From an uncultured delta proteobacterium (GTDB lineage: Bacteria; Myxococcota; Myxococcia; Myxococcales; 40CM-4-68-19), in assembly GCA_903911145.1 (NCBI GenBank), contig CAIWCD010000034.1:1-64000 (forward strand): a DNA stretch of 64,000 nucleotides. The letters run 5' to 3'. The translations under genes were made by a program, and so were the position numbers. The notes below the pieces were generated by a model. It saw only the letters and a list, made by a program, of their open reading frames with translations, searched no databases and was not told where the DNA came from. Positions 38,368 to 47,211 of this stretch are shown here, piece after piece (position 1 is the stretch's first letter; every line of letters begins with the position of its first letter).

Positions 38368-40635
38368 CTACGCGCCCGCGATCGCGGGAATCGTCGCGCT
38401 CCACGCCGCGCGCAGCTCGCGCACGCTCTCATCGATGAGCAGCACCTCGCCCGCGCCGCGGATGATCAGGCGCTCTCCTGCGACCGTGCCGAGCTCGTGC
38501 AAAGGGCTTGCGTGCTGCGCCGCGATCGCCGCGATCTTGTCCGCGTCCTGTGCGCGATAGGCGATGAGGATGCGCGCCGCATCTTCGCCGAAGAGCATTC
38601 CGTCGAGGCGCAGTGCGGGATCGCGCGCGAAGGCGGCCGAGAGAGTGACGTCGCAGCCGAGGCCGTTTCCGAACGCGCACTCGGCGAGTGCGACGGAGAT
38701 ACCTCCGTCCGAGCAGTCGTGGGCCGTGCGCACAAGTCCCGCGCGGACGAGCGCGCGCACGGCGCCCTGCACCGACTTCTCCTTCGCGTAGTCGAGAGGA
38801 GGAGGCACGCCGCGCTTCTGGTTGTGCACGGCGCGCAGATACTCCGAGCCGCCGAGGTGGCTTGCCGAAAGCTCGCCGAGCAGCGCGATCTTCTCGCCCG
38901 CCACGAGGAAGCTCTGGCCCGCGCGCACGCGGCAGTCGTCGATGAGGCCGACCATTCCGATCGTCGGCGTGGGGAAGACCGCGCGGCCTTCGGTCTCGTT
39001 GTAGAGCGAGACGTTGCCGGAGACGACGGGCGTGCCGAGCGCGCGGCACGCCTCGGAGATCCCGCGGCAGGCTTCGCTGAACTGCCACATGATCTCCGGC
39101 CGCTGCGGATTGCCGAAGTTCAGGCAGTCGGTGATGGCGAGCGGCTCGCCTCCGACGCAAGAGACGTTGCGCGCGCTCTCGACCACCGCGTGCGCCGCGC
39201 CGAGTGCGGGGTCGAGGAAGCACCAGCGCGAGTTGCAGTCGACCGCGAGCGCGACGCCACCTTCGCGCTGGCCGGTGAAGCGGATCACCGCTGCGTCGCC
39301 GTCTCCAGGTCGCACCGCGGTGCCGAGCCGCACCATGTGATCGTACTGCCGGTAGACCCACTCCTTCGAGGCGACGTTGGGAGAGGCGAGGATGCTCTTG
39401 AGCGCAGCGCCGAGCCCGGAAGAATTGATTGGTTGCACGACCAAACTAAGATCGAGCGTCTGGACTTCGTCCTGCCAACTCGGCCGCGCGATCGGCCGCT
39501 CGTAGACCGGCGCGCCGTCGGTGAGCGGCGTGATCGGCAGCTCCGCCGCGACCTGGCCGTGCCACTTGAGCACCATCTTGCCGGAGTCGGTGACGCGCCC
39601 GACGACCGCGTGCGCGAGATCCCACTTCTCGCAGATGTCGAGCACCTCCTTCTCCCTGCCCCGCTTGGCCACGAGCAGCATCCGCTCCTGCGATTCGGAG
39701 AGCATCAGCTCGTACGGCGTCATGCCCGTCTCGCGCATCGGGATCAGATCGAGCTCGAGCTCCATCCCGCTTCCAGCGCGGCTCGCCATCTCCACGCTCG
39801 ATGACGTGAGCCCGGCTGCGCCCATGTCCTGGATGCCGACGAGCGCGTCGGTGCGGAACAGCTCGAGGCAGGCCTCGAGGAGCAATTTCTCGAGGAAGGG
39901 ATCGCCCACCTGCACGGTCGGCCGCTTCGACTCGCTCTCCTCGTCGAACTCCGACGACGACATGACTGCGCCGCCGAGTCCGTCGCGGCCCGTGCGCGCG
40001 CCGATGTAGATGACCGGATTGCCGAGGCCGCTGGCGGTGCCGCGGAAGATCTTGTCGCTCTTCAAGATGCCGAGCGTGAACGCGTTGACGAGGCAGTTGC
40101 CGTCGTAGCTCTCGTCGAACTGCACCTCGCCGCCGACCGTCGGCACGCCGATGCAGTTGCCGTATCCGGCGATGCCCGCGACCACGCCGTTCAAGAGCCG
40201 CGCGGTCTTCGCGTGCGTCGGCGCGCCGAATCGCAGGCTGTTCATCGAGGCGATCGGGCGGGCGCCCATGGTGAACACGTCGCGCAGAATCCCGCCGACG
40301 CCTGTCGCCGCGCCCTGGTACGGCTCGATGTAGCTCGGGTGGTTGTGGCTCTCCATCTTGAAGCAGACAGCGAGTCCATCGCCGACATCGACGACGCCCG
40401 CGTTCTCGCCCGGCCCCTGCAGGACGCGAGGGCCGCTCGTCGGGAACTGCTTCAAGAAGCGGCGCGACGATTTGTATGAGCAGTGCTCGCTCCACATCGC
40501 CGCGAAGATCCCGAGCTCGATCAGATTGGGCGCGCGTCCCATCGCTTCGACGACGCGCGCGTACTCCTCTGGTGTGAGCCCGTGTTGAACGCCTTGCTCG
40601 ACAGTCGTGGCCTTCATCTCGTGATCGATCGACAT
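38368..40635 (-). CDS. purL: Phosphoribosylformylglycinamidine synthase, small-type PurL subunit
   Basis: 755 aa. The two-fold AIRS/PurM-like architecture is visible: [67 protein letters not shown], and a second half with [12 protein letters not shown] and [16 protein letters not shown]. This short form needs PurS and PurQ, which are encoded 21 kb away at 61.2-62.2 kb. ATG 40635 or the ATG at 40617 could initiate. Divergent from the lipoprotein operon. Confidence 0.96.
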   Translation of the reverse strand: MSIDHEMKATTVEQGVQHGLTPEEYARVVEAMGRAPNLIELGIFAAMWSEHCSYKSSRRFLKQFPTSGPRVLQGPGENAGVVDVGDGLAVCFKMESHNHPSYIEPYQGAATGVGGILRDVFTMGARPIASMNSLRFGAPTHAKTARLLNGVVAGIAGYGNCIGVPTVGGEVQFDESYDGNCLVNAFTLGILKSDKIFRGTASGLGNPVIYIGARTGRDGLGGAVMSSSEFDEESESKRPTVQVGDPFLEKLLLEACLELFRTDALVGIQDMGAAGLTSSSVEMASRAGSGMELELDLIPMRETGMTPYELMLSESQERMLLVAKRGREKEVLDICEKWDLAHAVVGRVTDSGKMVLKWHGQVAAELPITPLTDGAPVYERPIARPSWQDEVQTLDLSLVVQPINSSGLGAALKSILASPNVASKEWVYRQYDHMVRLGTAVRPGDGDAAVIRFTGQREGGVALAVDCNSRWCFLDPALGAAHAVVESARNVSCVGGEPLAITDCLNFGNPQRPEIMWQFSEACRGISEACRALGTPVVSGNVSLYNETEGRAVFPTPTIGMVGLIDDCRVRAGQSFLVAGEKIALLGELSASHLGGSEYLRAVHNQKRGVPPPLDYAKEKSVQGAVRALVRAGLVRTAHDCSDGGISVALAECAFGNGLGCDVTLSAAFARDPALRLDGMLFGEDAARILIAYRAQDADKIAAIAAQHASPLHELGTVAGERLIIRGAGEVLLIDESVRELRAAWSATIPAIAGA

Positions 40636-40754
40636 GGGAGGCGAACCTTAGCAACGAAGTGGGGCCAAGCGTCGATCGGTTGCGTTGGGTGGCAGGTGCG
40701 TGCGAGTCGATCCGCACCGGGCGTCTTGTTGCGGCCGCGGCGTGGAGACGAACG

Positions 40755-42104
40755 ATGCAGGCCAGAGCAGATCTCCTCACAGCTCCCCTGCGAATCCTGC
40801 TCGTGGGCCTGCTGGCATCGTCGTGCGCGGCCCGCCAGCCAGCGACTGCGCCGCATGCACCGAGCAGCGCAAAGCCAGACCAGACGCGGTCGGGAGATGT
40901 TTCGAACGAACCGATCGCGCCGCCGCCGAGCGGACCGCCGGCCGCAGCTGAAGCCTCGTCGGGCTGGATTTCTGCTGCTGGCACCAGCGTTCCGCCGGCT
41001 CTCTTCGCGCGCGAATCCGGCGCGCTCAACGCCTTCAAGTTCTCCTCTGTCGATGGCCGGTACAGCGGGCGTGCGCTCGCTGCGGCGTCGCCGCGTGTCG
41101 ACCTCGCGAAGGAGGGCGGTGTGCCGCAGTTGCGCATCCCCATCGGCGCAAACCAGCCGATCACCTGCGCGCTCCACGATGGCCAGATCCACCCGGGCGT
41201 GCGCCTCGAGAAGATGGTGCAGAACCTCTCGAAGAAGCTGACGGGCGTGACGGCGGTTCCGGTGAGCGTCGTCGCGGCGGCTGGAGCGCCGCTCATCTTC
41301 ATCGACGTGCTCTATGCCGCAGAGAAGGAAGGCAAGAAGTCGACGGGCGAGCTGAAGGTCGCGTTTCTTACGCGCGCATCTGCGTCTCTCATCTGCACGC
41401 ACGACGGAGTTGGCTACCGGCGCACGTTCGAGGAGGCGGTCCAGGCGGTCGCGGAGAGTGTGCGTGATTCGCAGGCCCACGCTGCGGGCGAAACGCGATT
41501 CGCAGAGTTGAACGTGCTGCGCGCAGCCCAGCAACTGCTTGGTTACTCGCTGCGTACAGTGATGGCGCCGCGGCCTGACGGCGCGCACGACGAGTACGTC
41601 TCCTCATTCTCGTTCGACCGGATCGATGGACCACAACTGGCGACGCGCGATCTGGTGGCCACCGAGCAGCGCAACGCGTCCGGGCAGCTGCGACACGCGA
41701 AATATTCGCTCAGCCGCAATGGAGCCTGGTCGAGTCTCTCCGTCGAAGAGGAGCCGGATGGGAGCTACAGCGTCCGCGGCACCGCTGACGACAGGCCCCT
41801 GTCGGGAACGCTCCGGCCGAACGATTGGCTGACGCGCCCGAGCGGGGCTGCGTTGCTCGAAGTGGCGTCCGGTGCGCACGAGCAACTCGCCTTCGATGCC
41901 TACTCGCCCTATACGCCGCTGGAGCTGCAGCCCACGCGCGTCAAGCGAGCGAGCAGTCCGAATCGCGTGGTGGCGAGCGACGGGAGTGGCTCGGAAGAGA
42001 CGTGGACGCTGGATGAGTCGGGAGCGATTGTGCGCGCAGTGACGCGGACTCCGGACTTTCCCGACCAGAGCACCGAGCGCATCTGGTCGCAGGGCACGCC
42101 ATGA
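40755..42104 (+). CDS. Uncharacterised lipoprotein-like exported protein
   Basis: 449 aa. The N-terminus RILLVGLLASSCAARQ resembles a lipoprotein signal with Cys near residue 19, though the -3 position is Ala, a weak lipobox. A Pro/Ala-rich stretch follows, then a beta-rich soluble body with no motif I know. ATG 40755 has GGAG upstream. It overlaps the ATP-grasp gene by ATGA, forming a three-gene unit with it and the membrane protein at 43015. Confidence 0.6.
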   Translation: MQARADLLTAPLRILLVGLLASSCAARQPATAPHAPSSAKPDQTRSGDVSNEPIAPPPSGPPAAAEASSGWISAAGTSVPPALFARESGALNAFKFSSVDGRYSGRALAAASPRVDLAKEGGVPQLRIPIGANQPITCALHDGQIHPGVRLEKMVQNLSKKLTGVTAVPVSVVAAAGAPLIFIDVLYAAEKEGKKSTGELKVAFLTRASASLICTHDGVGYRRTFEEAVQAVAESVRDSQAHAAGETRFAELNVLRAAQQLLGYSLRTVMAPRPDGAHDEYVSSFSFDRIDGPQLATRDLVATEQRNASGQLRHAKYSLSRNGAWSSLSVEEEPDGSYSVRGTADDRPLSGTLRPNDWLTRPSGAALLEVASGAHEQLAFDAYSPYTPLELQPTRVKRASSPNRVVASDGSGSEETWTLDESGAIVRAVTRTPDFPDQSTERIWSQGTP

Positions 42105-43018
42105 GCGACGCGGACGTGCGACCCGTGCGGCGCAAGAAGAAGCTGAAGCTGGCGATCCTCTCGCGCAAGACGTCCCTCTACTCGACGCGCCGTCTGCTCG
42201 ATGCCGCGAAGGCGCGCGGAGTTTCGACCAAGGTGATCGACGTGCTGCGCTGCAGCCTCTCTCTCGAGAGCGGGAGCCTGCAGCTCTTCGTCGACGGCAA
42301 GCTGCTCGCGCGCCCCGATGTGGTGCTTCCGCGCATCGGCGCGAGCGTGACGACGCATGGGCTTCACGTCGTCCGCCAGCTCGAGGCGCAAGGGGCGCGC
42401 ATCGTCAACAGCTCGGCGGCGATCGAGCAGAGCCGCGACAAGCTGCGCGCGCTCCAGCGCCTGTCTCAAGCGAACGTCGCGGTTCCTCGCACGGTGCTTG
42501 CGCGCGGAGGAAAACATCTCGAGGCGCTCGTCGCGCAGGTCGGCGGACTACCGGCGATCTTGAAGATGATCCGTGGCACGCAAGGCATCGGCGTGATGAT
42601 CGCGCACACGATGGCCGAGGTGGAGAGCATCCTCGCGACGCTCTGGGAGCTCGGGCAGGAGATCCTTCTTCAAGAGTTCATCGCCGAGGCGCGCGGCAAT
42701 GATCTGCGCGCGCTCGTCGTCGGAGATCGCGTGGTGGGCGCGATGCGGCGCGAGGCGAAGCAGGGCGAGTTTCGAAGCAACCTCCATCGCGGCGGCGCGG
42801 CGCACAGCGTGGAGATCTCTCCCGACGTCGCGAAACTCGCGGTGCGCGCGGCCCGCGTGCTCGGGCTCGAGGTCGCGGGCGTCGATCTGCTCGAGTCGCA
42901 CGCGGGCTTCAAGGTGCTCGAGGTCAATTCGAGTCCAGGCTTCGAAGGGCTTGAGCGCGCAACGGGCATCGATGTCGCGGGCGCGATCGTCGATCGCGTG
43001 GTGGAGCTGGCGAAATGA
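42101..43018 (+). CDS. RimK-family ATP-grasp ligase
   Basis: 305 aa. ATP-grasp enzyme forming peptide or amide bonds. Seen: KLAILSRKTSLYSTRRLLDAAKARG (N-terminal fold), RIGASVTTHGLHVVRQLEAQGARIVNSSAAIEQSRDK, ILKMIRGTQGIGVM, LQEFIAEARGNDLRALVVGDRVVGAMRR, FRSNLHRGGAA and VAGVDLLES...VLEVNSSPGFEG, i.e. the complete RimK pattern. The substrate could be ribosomal S6, another protein tail or a small molecule; no rpsF is nearby. Flanked by ATGA overlaps on both sides. Confidence 0.88.
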   Translation: MSDADVRPVRRKKKLKLAILSRKTSLYSTRRLLDAAKARGVSTKVIDVLRCSLSLESGSLQLFVDGKLLARPDVVLPRIGASVTTHGLHVVRQLEAQGARIVNSSAAIEQSRDKLRALQRLSQANVAVPRTVLARGGKHLEALVAQVGGLPAILKMIRGTQGIGVMIAHTMAEVESILATLWELGQEILLQEFIAEARGNDLRALVVGDRVVGAMRREAKQGEFRSNLHRGGAAHSVEISPDVAKLAVRAARVLGLEVAGVDLLESHAGFKVLEVNSSPGFEGLERATGIDVAGAIVDRVVELAK

Positions 43019-43845
43019 GTGACGAGCGGACGAAGCTGAGCGCAGAGGTCGGCGACGGAGCAGTCGAGGCGATGCGAGTCGATGTGCCGATCGCGCGCGC
43101 GTCCGCGCCCAGTGCGGTCGAGCCGACGTTCTCGGAAGCGCAGGTCGCGCAGATTCTCCAGCGCATCGTGGAGCTGGAGCGCGGCAAGAGCAGTGCGCGC
43201 CCGGCGTTGACGCTCGCAGAAGTGGAGACGATCGCGCGCGAGTCGGGCCTCGATCCGTCGCTCGTGCGCATCGCGGCGCAGTCGATCGAGCAGCAGACGG
43301 ACACGCGTGGATGGCTCGCGCGGATGTTCGGTCCGCCGCCGCGTCGGATTGTCGAGCGCGTTGTCGATGGAGAGATCTCCGCCGCGCAGCACGAGCATCT
43401 CGGTGCACTGCTGCGTGCGCTCGTGCCTGCGGGCTCGATGCTTCGTCCTCCGCAGATCTCGGGCCTCGGACGCGCGTTGACGCTGACCGTGCAGGACATC
43501 CAGGGCCGACTCGCGCTGCAGATTGAGCTGGTCCCGCGCAACGGCAAGACGAGCATCCGGGTGGAGAGTCCGGTGCCGCTCGTTTCGGGAGCCGTCGTCG
43601 GTGGAATCTTCGCGATGCTCCCCGCAATGGTCAGTCTCCCGTTCGCGCAGCAGAGCGGTCTGGGGCCTGCAGTGGCGATCGCAGGAATGGTGGGGTCATT
43701 CGGGATCTGCGGCGCAGCCGGGCATCGACTGGGGATCTGGTTGGGTCGCCGGGAAGTGCGGCGGCTGGAGAGTCTCGCCGACGCGATCTCTGCACGCCTG
43801 CGCGACGAACTCGCGCTGAGCGCCGCTGACCCGTCGCTGCGATAG
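43015..43845 (+). CDS. Hypothetical membrane protein
   Basis: 276 aa. A soluble N-terminal half with a SHOCT- or leader-like helical segment (TLAEVETIARESGLDPSLVRIAAQSIE), then two or three membrane segments (VSGAVVGGIFAMLPAMVSLPFA, GLGPAVAIAGMVGSFGICGAAGHRLGIWLG) and a short helical tail. No family assigned. It is the third gene of the lipoprotein/ATP-grasp unit. Confidence 0.6.
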   Translation: MSDERTKLSAEVGDGAVEAMRVDVPIARASAPSAVEPTFSEAQVAQILQRIVELERGKSSARPALTLAEVETIARESGLDPSLVRIAAQSIEQQTDTRGWLARMFGPPPRRIVERVVDGEISAAQHEHLGALLRALVPAGSMLRPPQISGLGRALTLTVQDIQGRLALQIELVPRNGKTSIRVESPVPLVSGAVVGGIFAMLPAMVSLPFAQQSGLGPAVAIAGMVGSFGICGAAGHRLGIWLGRREVRRLESLADAISARLRDELALSAADPSLR

Positions 43846-43870
43846 ATCGCAACTGATCGCGAAGCGCCGC

Positions 43871-44485
43871 TCAGCGCCGCTCATGCGTGAGCAGCCACTG
43901 CTTGCGCTCGATTCCGCCCGCATATCCCGTGAGCGATCCATCCGCGCCGATGACGCGGTGGCAAGGCACCACGAGCGAGATTGGATTTCGGCCGTTCGCG
44001 AGGCCGACCGCGCGCATCGCTTTCGGCGAGCCGATCTGCGCGGCCAGCTCTGCATAGCTGCGCGTCTCGCCCGCCGGAATTGTCCGTAGCGCGCTCCAGA
44101 CGCGGCGCTGAAATCCGGTCCCCGCGGCATCGATCGGCAGCGATTCGAGCGCGTGAAGATCGCCCGCGAAGTATCGATCGAGGGCATCGCAAACGCGTGC
44201 GATGGAACGCGCTGCTGCGGGGCGTTCCGTTTTCAGCACGTCGCTCCCGACCGCGCTGGTGGCCGACGGGAGCGCCTTGTCGCCGAATCTCTTCGCCAGC
44301 GCGCGGCGCAAGCCAGCTTCCCGGTGCGCGAAGCCGAGCGCGCAGAGCGCCTCGCCGGTGAGCGCGAAAAAGATCGGACCGAGCGGCGACGATGCGAAGC
44401 AGCAGTGGAGCTGATCATCGGTCTCGATCTCGTTCGCCGACCCTGCTGGACGCGCCACTTGAGTGGATGATTTCGCAGCATTCAT
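43871..44485 (-). CDS. ogt: Methylated-DNA--protein-cysteine methyltransferase
   Basis: 204 aa. Suicidal repair of O6-alkylguanine. The acceptor Cys lies in [25 protein letters not shown], with the helix-turn-helix [37 protein letters not shown] before it. ATG 44485 overlaps the TGA of the AdaA-AlkA gene, so both are co-translated as one alkylation-repair operon. Confidence 0.95.
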   Translation of the reverse strand: MNAAKSSTQVARPAGSANEIETDDQLHCCFASSPLGPIFFALTGEALCALGFAHREAGLRRALAKRFGDKALPSATSAVGSDVLKTERPAAARSIARVCDALDRYFAGDLHALESLPIDAAGTGFQRRVWSALRTIPAGETRSYAELAAQIGSPKAMRAVGLANGRNPISLVVPCHRVIGADGSLTGYAGGIERKQWLLTHERR

Positions 44486-45990
44486 GTCGTCTCTCCGTCG
44501 AGCAGCCAGAGCGCGATCGCCGCCGTGGCGCGAAAGGGTCTCCACGCCTCCGCGCGCGCGCGCAGATCAGCGAACGTTGCGTCGCTCTTCTCTCTGCGAA
44601 TCGCACGCAGCAGGCCCAGATCGCGCAGAGGGAACGCGTCCGGTTCGTTCAGCGCGCGCATCGCGATGTAGTGGGCGCTCCACGGGCCGAATCCGCGAAG
44701 CGACTCGAGCGCAGCGCTCGCATCGTCGAGCGATCGCAGGCGCAGCCGCTCGAAGTCGAGCGAACCCTCGTTGACCGCGCGCGCGAGTTCATGCAGCGCG
44801 AGAGCGCGCGAGGGCATCAGCCCGAGCTCCGCGAGAGCCGCCGGCGTCGTGCGCGCGACCGCACTGGGCGCGGGGAATAGGTGCGTCGGCCCTTCGCTCG
44901 GACCCGTCGTCGAGGTCGATGCGGCCGAGCCTGATGAATCGATCGGCTCGCCGAGTTCGCGCACCAGGCGGCCCGCGAGCGTCTGCGCGGCGCGCACCGA
45001 AATCTGCTGGCCGAGCAGCGCGCGGACAGAAAGCTCGAACGGGTTCCACGCGCCCGGAACGCGCAGCCCTGGATGCTTCGCGAGAGCTCGCGCCAGCAGC
45101 GGGTCGTGCGCGAGATGCTCGGTGACAGTGAGCGATTGAACGTCGCAGCCGAACATCCGCCGCACTCCAGCCACCAGCGCAGGCAGGCTGTGCGCAGCAG
45201 TGGGCATCGTCCGCACGAGCAGCGCATGTCCGCGCGCGGCCTGCTCGACCTCGATGACCTGCGCACCTGCCGATCCGGGAAGACGCACGCTGCGCGAGTA
45301 GCTGCGCTCGCCAACGACCTCGACTCCATCGATTGCGCGGGCGCGGAAGAACGCGAGCAGCGCTGCCCAGTCGAGCGGCGGCGCATAGGGGATCTGCAGT
45401 TCGAGCAGATCGCTGCGGACCGCGCGGGGAGCGGCCTTGCGCAACATAGTTGGTGACGTCTGAAATGTTCGCTTCAGTTCTGCGTTGAAGCGACGCGTGC
45501 TGCCGAAGCCCGATGCGAGCGCGACTTCGGTCATCGGCAGCCGTGTCTGCTCGAGCAGTGTGCGTGCGAAGCGAAGTCGCTGCGTGCGAAGGACCGCGTG
45601 AGGAGAGGCGCCGAGATGTTGCATGAACAGACGGCGCAGATGCCGCTCGCCCACGCCCAGCCTGGTGCAGAGCTCCGCGATGCCGAGCTCGCCGATGTTC
45701 GCGCCGATCAGGTGCAGCGCGCGCGAGACGGTGGCGGAGCTTCCCGCAGCCGCAGGCAGAAGTGCCGACGTATCCGGTCGGCAGCGCAGGCAAGCGCGAA
45801 AGCCGGCCTCCTCTGCAGCCGCCGTGCAGGCGAAGAAGCGCACGTTCTTCGCGAGCGGCATCTTCGCGCTGCAGCCGGGGCGACAATAGATGCCGGTCGT
45901 GGTGATGCCCGCGATGAAACTCCCCTCGAAGCGCCGGTCGCGACTCTGCATCGCGCGAAAGAGTCGGGCCTCGTCGAAGAGCTTCGGCAT
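44482..45990 (-). CDS. Ada-type methyl-sensor/AraC regulator fused to AlkA 3-methyladenine glycosylase
   Basis: 502 aa, three parts. Residues 1-80 are the Ada zinc domain with cysteines in [12 protein letters not shown] and CLRCRPD, the phosphotriester methyl acceptor. Residues 85-190 form an AraC-type HTH ([44 protein letters not shown]). The remainder is AlkA-like: an N-terminal beta domain, then HhH-GPD with [19 protein letters not shown] and [17 protein letters not shown]...[11 protein letters not shown], where D is catalytic. It senses methylation, activates transcription and excises alkylated bases. The operon with ogt is complete. Confidence 0.93.
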   Translation of the reverse strand: MPKLFDEARLFRAMQSRDRRFEGSFIAGITTTGIYCRPGCSAKMPLAKNVRFFACTAAAEEAGFRACLRCRPDTSALLPAAAGSSATVSRALHLIGANIGELGIAELCTRLGVGERHLRRLFMQHLGASPHAVLRTQRLRFARTLLEQTRLPMTEVALASGFGSTRRFNAELKRTFQTSPTMLRKAAPRAVRSDLLELQIPYAPPLDWAALLAFFRARAIDGVEVVGERSYSRSVRLPGSAGAQVIEVEQAARGHALLVRTMPTAAHSLPALVAGVRRMFGCDVQSLTVTEHLAHDPLLARALAKHPGLRVPGAWNPFELSVRALLGQQISVRAAQTLAGRLVRELGEPIDSSGSAASTSTTGPSEGPTHLFPAPSAVARTTPAALAELGLMPSRALALHELARAVNEGSLDFERLRLRSLDDASAALESLRGFGPWSAHYIAMRALNEPDAFPLRDLGLLRAIRREKSDATFADLRARAEAWRPFRATAAIALWLLDGETT

Positions 45991-46110
45991 GGAGTGGGTC
46001 TAGCAAAGCGCCGTGCACTCATGCGCGCCAAATCCGGACGTCGAATTTCTTCGCGAGGTGCCCGCGCACGATTTGTCGCAGCGCCAAACACGGGCTATCA
46101 CGCGCGCGCA

Positions 46111-47145
46111 ATGCAGAACGCCTCCGCGCCCAGTTCCGCTGCCTCTTCGCGCGCGATCACGTTGGCGCATCTGCTCGTCCCGCTCGGCGCGATCTCCTGC
46201 CTGGTTCCGTTCGATGCGCTTGGCGTGCCGCTCCCGCGCGCGAGCGGCGGATTGGCTCTCTGCGCAGGCGCGACGCTCGGTCTTCTGCTGGGAAATCCCT
46301 ACGCCGCGAAGACGCGCAAACTCGCGCAGTGGGCGCTCCAACTCTCCGTCGTCGGACTCGGGTTCGGCATGGATCTGCGTGTCGTGATGCGTGCCGGTCT
46401 GCACGGAATCGGTTGGACCCTCACCGGGATCACAGGCTGTCTCGCGCTCGGCGCGCTCCTCGCGCGCACTCTGCGCGTCGGGGGCCGCACCGGAATGCTC
46501 ATCTCGGTGGGCACCGCAATCTGTGGAGGCAGCGCGATCGCTGCGGTCGCGCCGGTGGTGCGCGCTGACGAAGACGAGATCGCGGTGGCGCTGGCGACGG
46601 TCTTTCTCCTCAACGCAGTCGCATTGCTGATCTTCCCGCCCATCGGCCACGCGGCGCACCTCTCGCAGACGCAGTTCGGTCTCTGGGCCGCGCTCGCGAT
46701 CCACGACACCTCGTCCGTCGTCGCGGCTGCGATGTCCTACGGTGCGCAGGCACTCGAGATCGCGACCACCATCAAGCTCGCGCGCGCACTCTGGATCGTC
46801 CCGCTCACGCTGGTGGCCGGAGTGTGGATGGCGCGCCAGGATCGATTCGGAGCGCGCGCGACGGCCACAGGCGCGGCTTTGCGTGCGAAGTCTGCGCGGC
46901 CCTGGTTCATCGCGGGCTTCATTGCCGCCGCGGCGCTGGTGACGCTGTTGCCCGCGTTGCGGCCGTTCGGCCAAGCGATCCGGCTCGGTGCGCAGCAGGC
47001 GCTGGTGGCGACGCTCTTCCTCATCGGCACCGGCCTCTCCGCAGGGGCGCTTCGTCGCGTGGGAATTCGCCCGCTGGCTCTGGGTGTTCTGCTCTGGTGT
47101 GCCGTCGGCGCGATTTCCCTCGCCGCCATTTCCCTCTCGACTTGA
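46111..47145 (+). CDS. YeiH/UPF0324-family membrane transporter
   Basis: 344 aa with about ten membrane helices. Family blocks: GATLGLLLGN, LQLSVVGLGFGMDL, LISVGTAICGGSAIAAVAPVVRADEDEIAVALATVFLLNAVALLIFPPIG and AIHDTSSVVAAAMSYG. Members are annotated as putative sulfate exporters, but substrates are poorly defined. The track start at 45598 lies in antisense of the AdaA gene; ATG 46111 gives the family length. Confidence 0.88.
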   Translation: MQNASAPSSAASSRAITLAHLLVPLGAISCLVPFDALGVPLPRASGGLALCAGATLGLLLGNPYAAKTRKLAQWALQLSVVGLGFGMDLRVVMRAGLHGIGWTLTGITGCLALGALLARTLRVGGRTGMLISVGTAICGGSAIAAVAPVVRADEDEIAVALATVFLLNAVALLIFPPIGHAAHLSQTQFGLWAALAIHDTSSVVAAAMSYGAQALEIATTIKLARALWIVPLTLVAGVWMARQDRFGARATATGAALRAKSARPWFIAGFIAAAALVTLLPALRPFGQAIRLGAQQALVATLFLIGTGLSAGALRRVGIRPLALGVLLWCAVGAISLAAISLST

Positions 47146-47156
47146 TGCAGCTGCCG

Positions 47157-47193
47157 ATGCTTTGAACACCAATCGAAATGCTTTGAACACCAA
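47157..47193 (+). repeat. 16-bp direct repeat, 21-bp period, before the M13 peptidase gene
   Basis: ATGCTTTGAACACCAA occurs at 47157-47172 and 47178-47193, separated by TCGAA. The period of 21 bp equals two helical turns; a third partial TTTGAAC overlaps the TTG start at 47212. Possible paired binding sites. Confidence 0.8.
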
Positions 47194-47211
47194 CGATCCG
47201 GAGATCCTCCT

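Noticed and set aside
37192-39804. 870-aa plus-strand ORF
   Set aside because: Antisense to the Sua5 gene and purL, low-complexity Arg/Ala composition, no family pattern.
39446-41302. 618-aa minus-strand ORF
   Set aside because: Shifted frame of purL extended across the divergent promoter and antisense to the lipoprotein gene.
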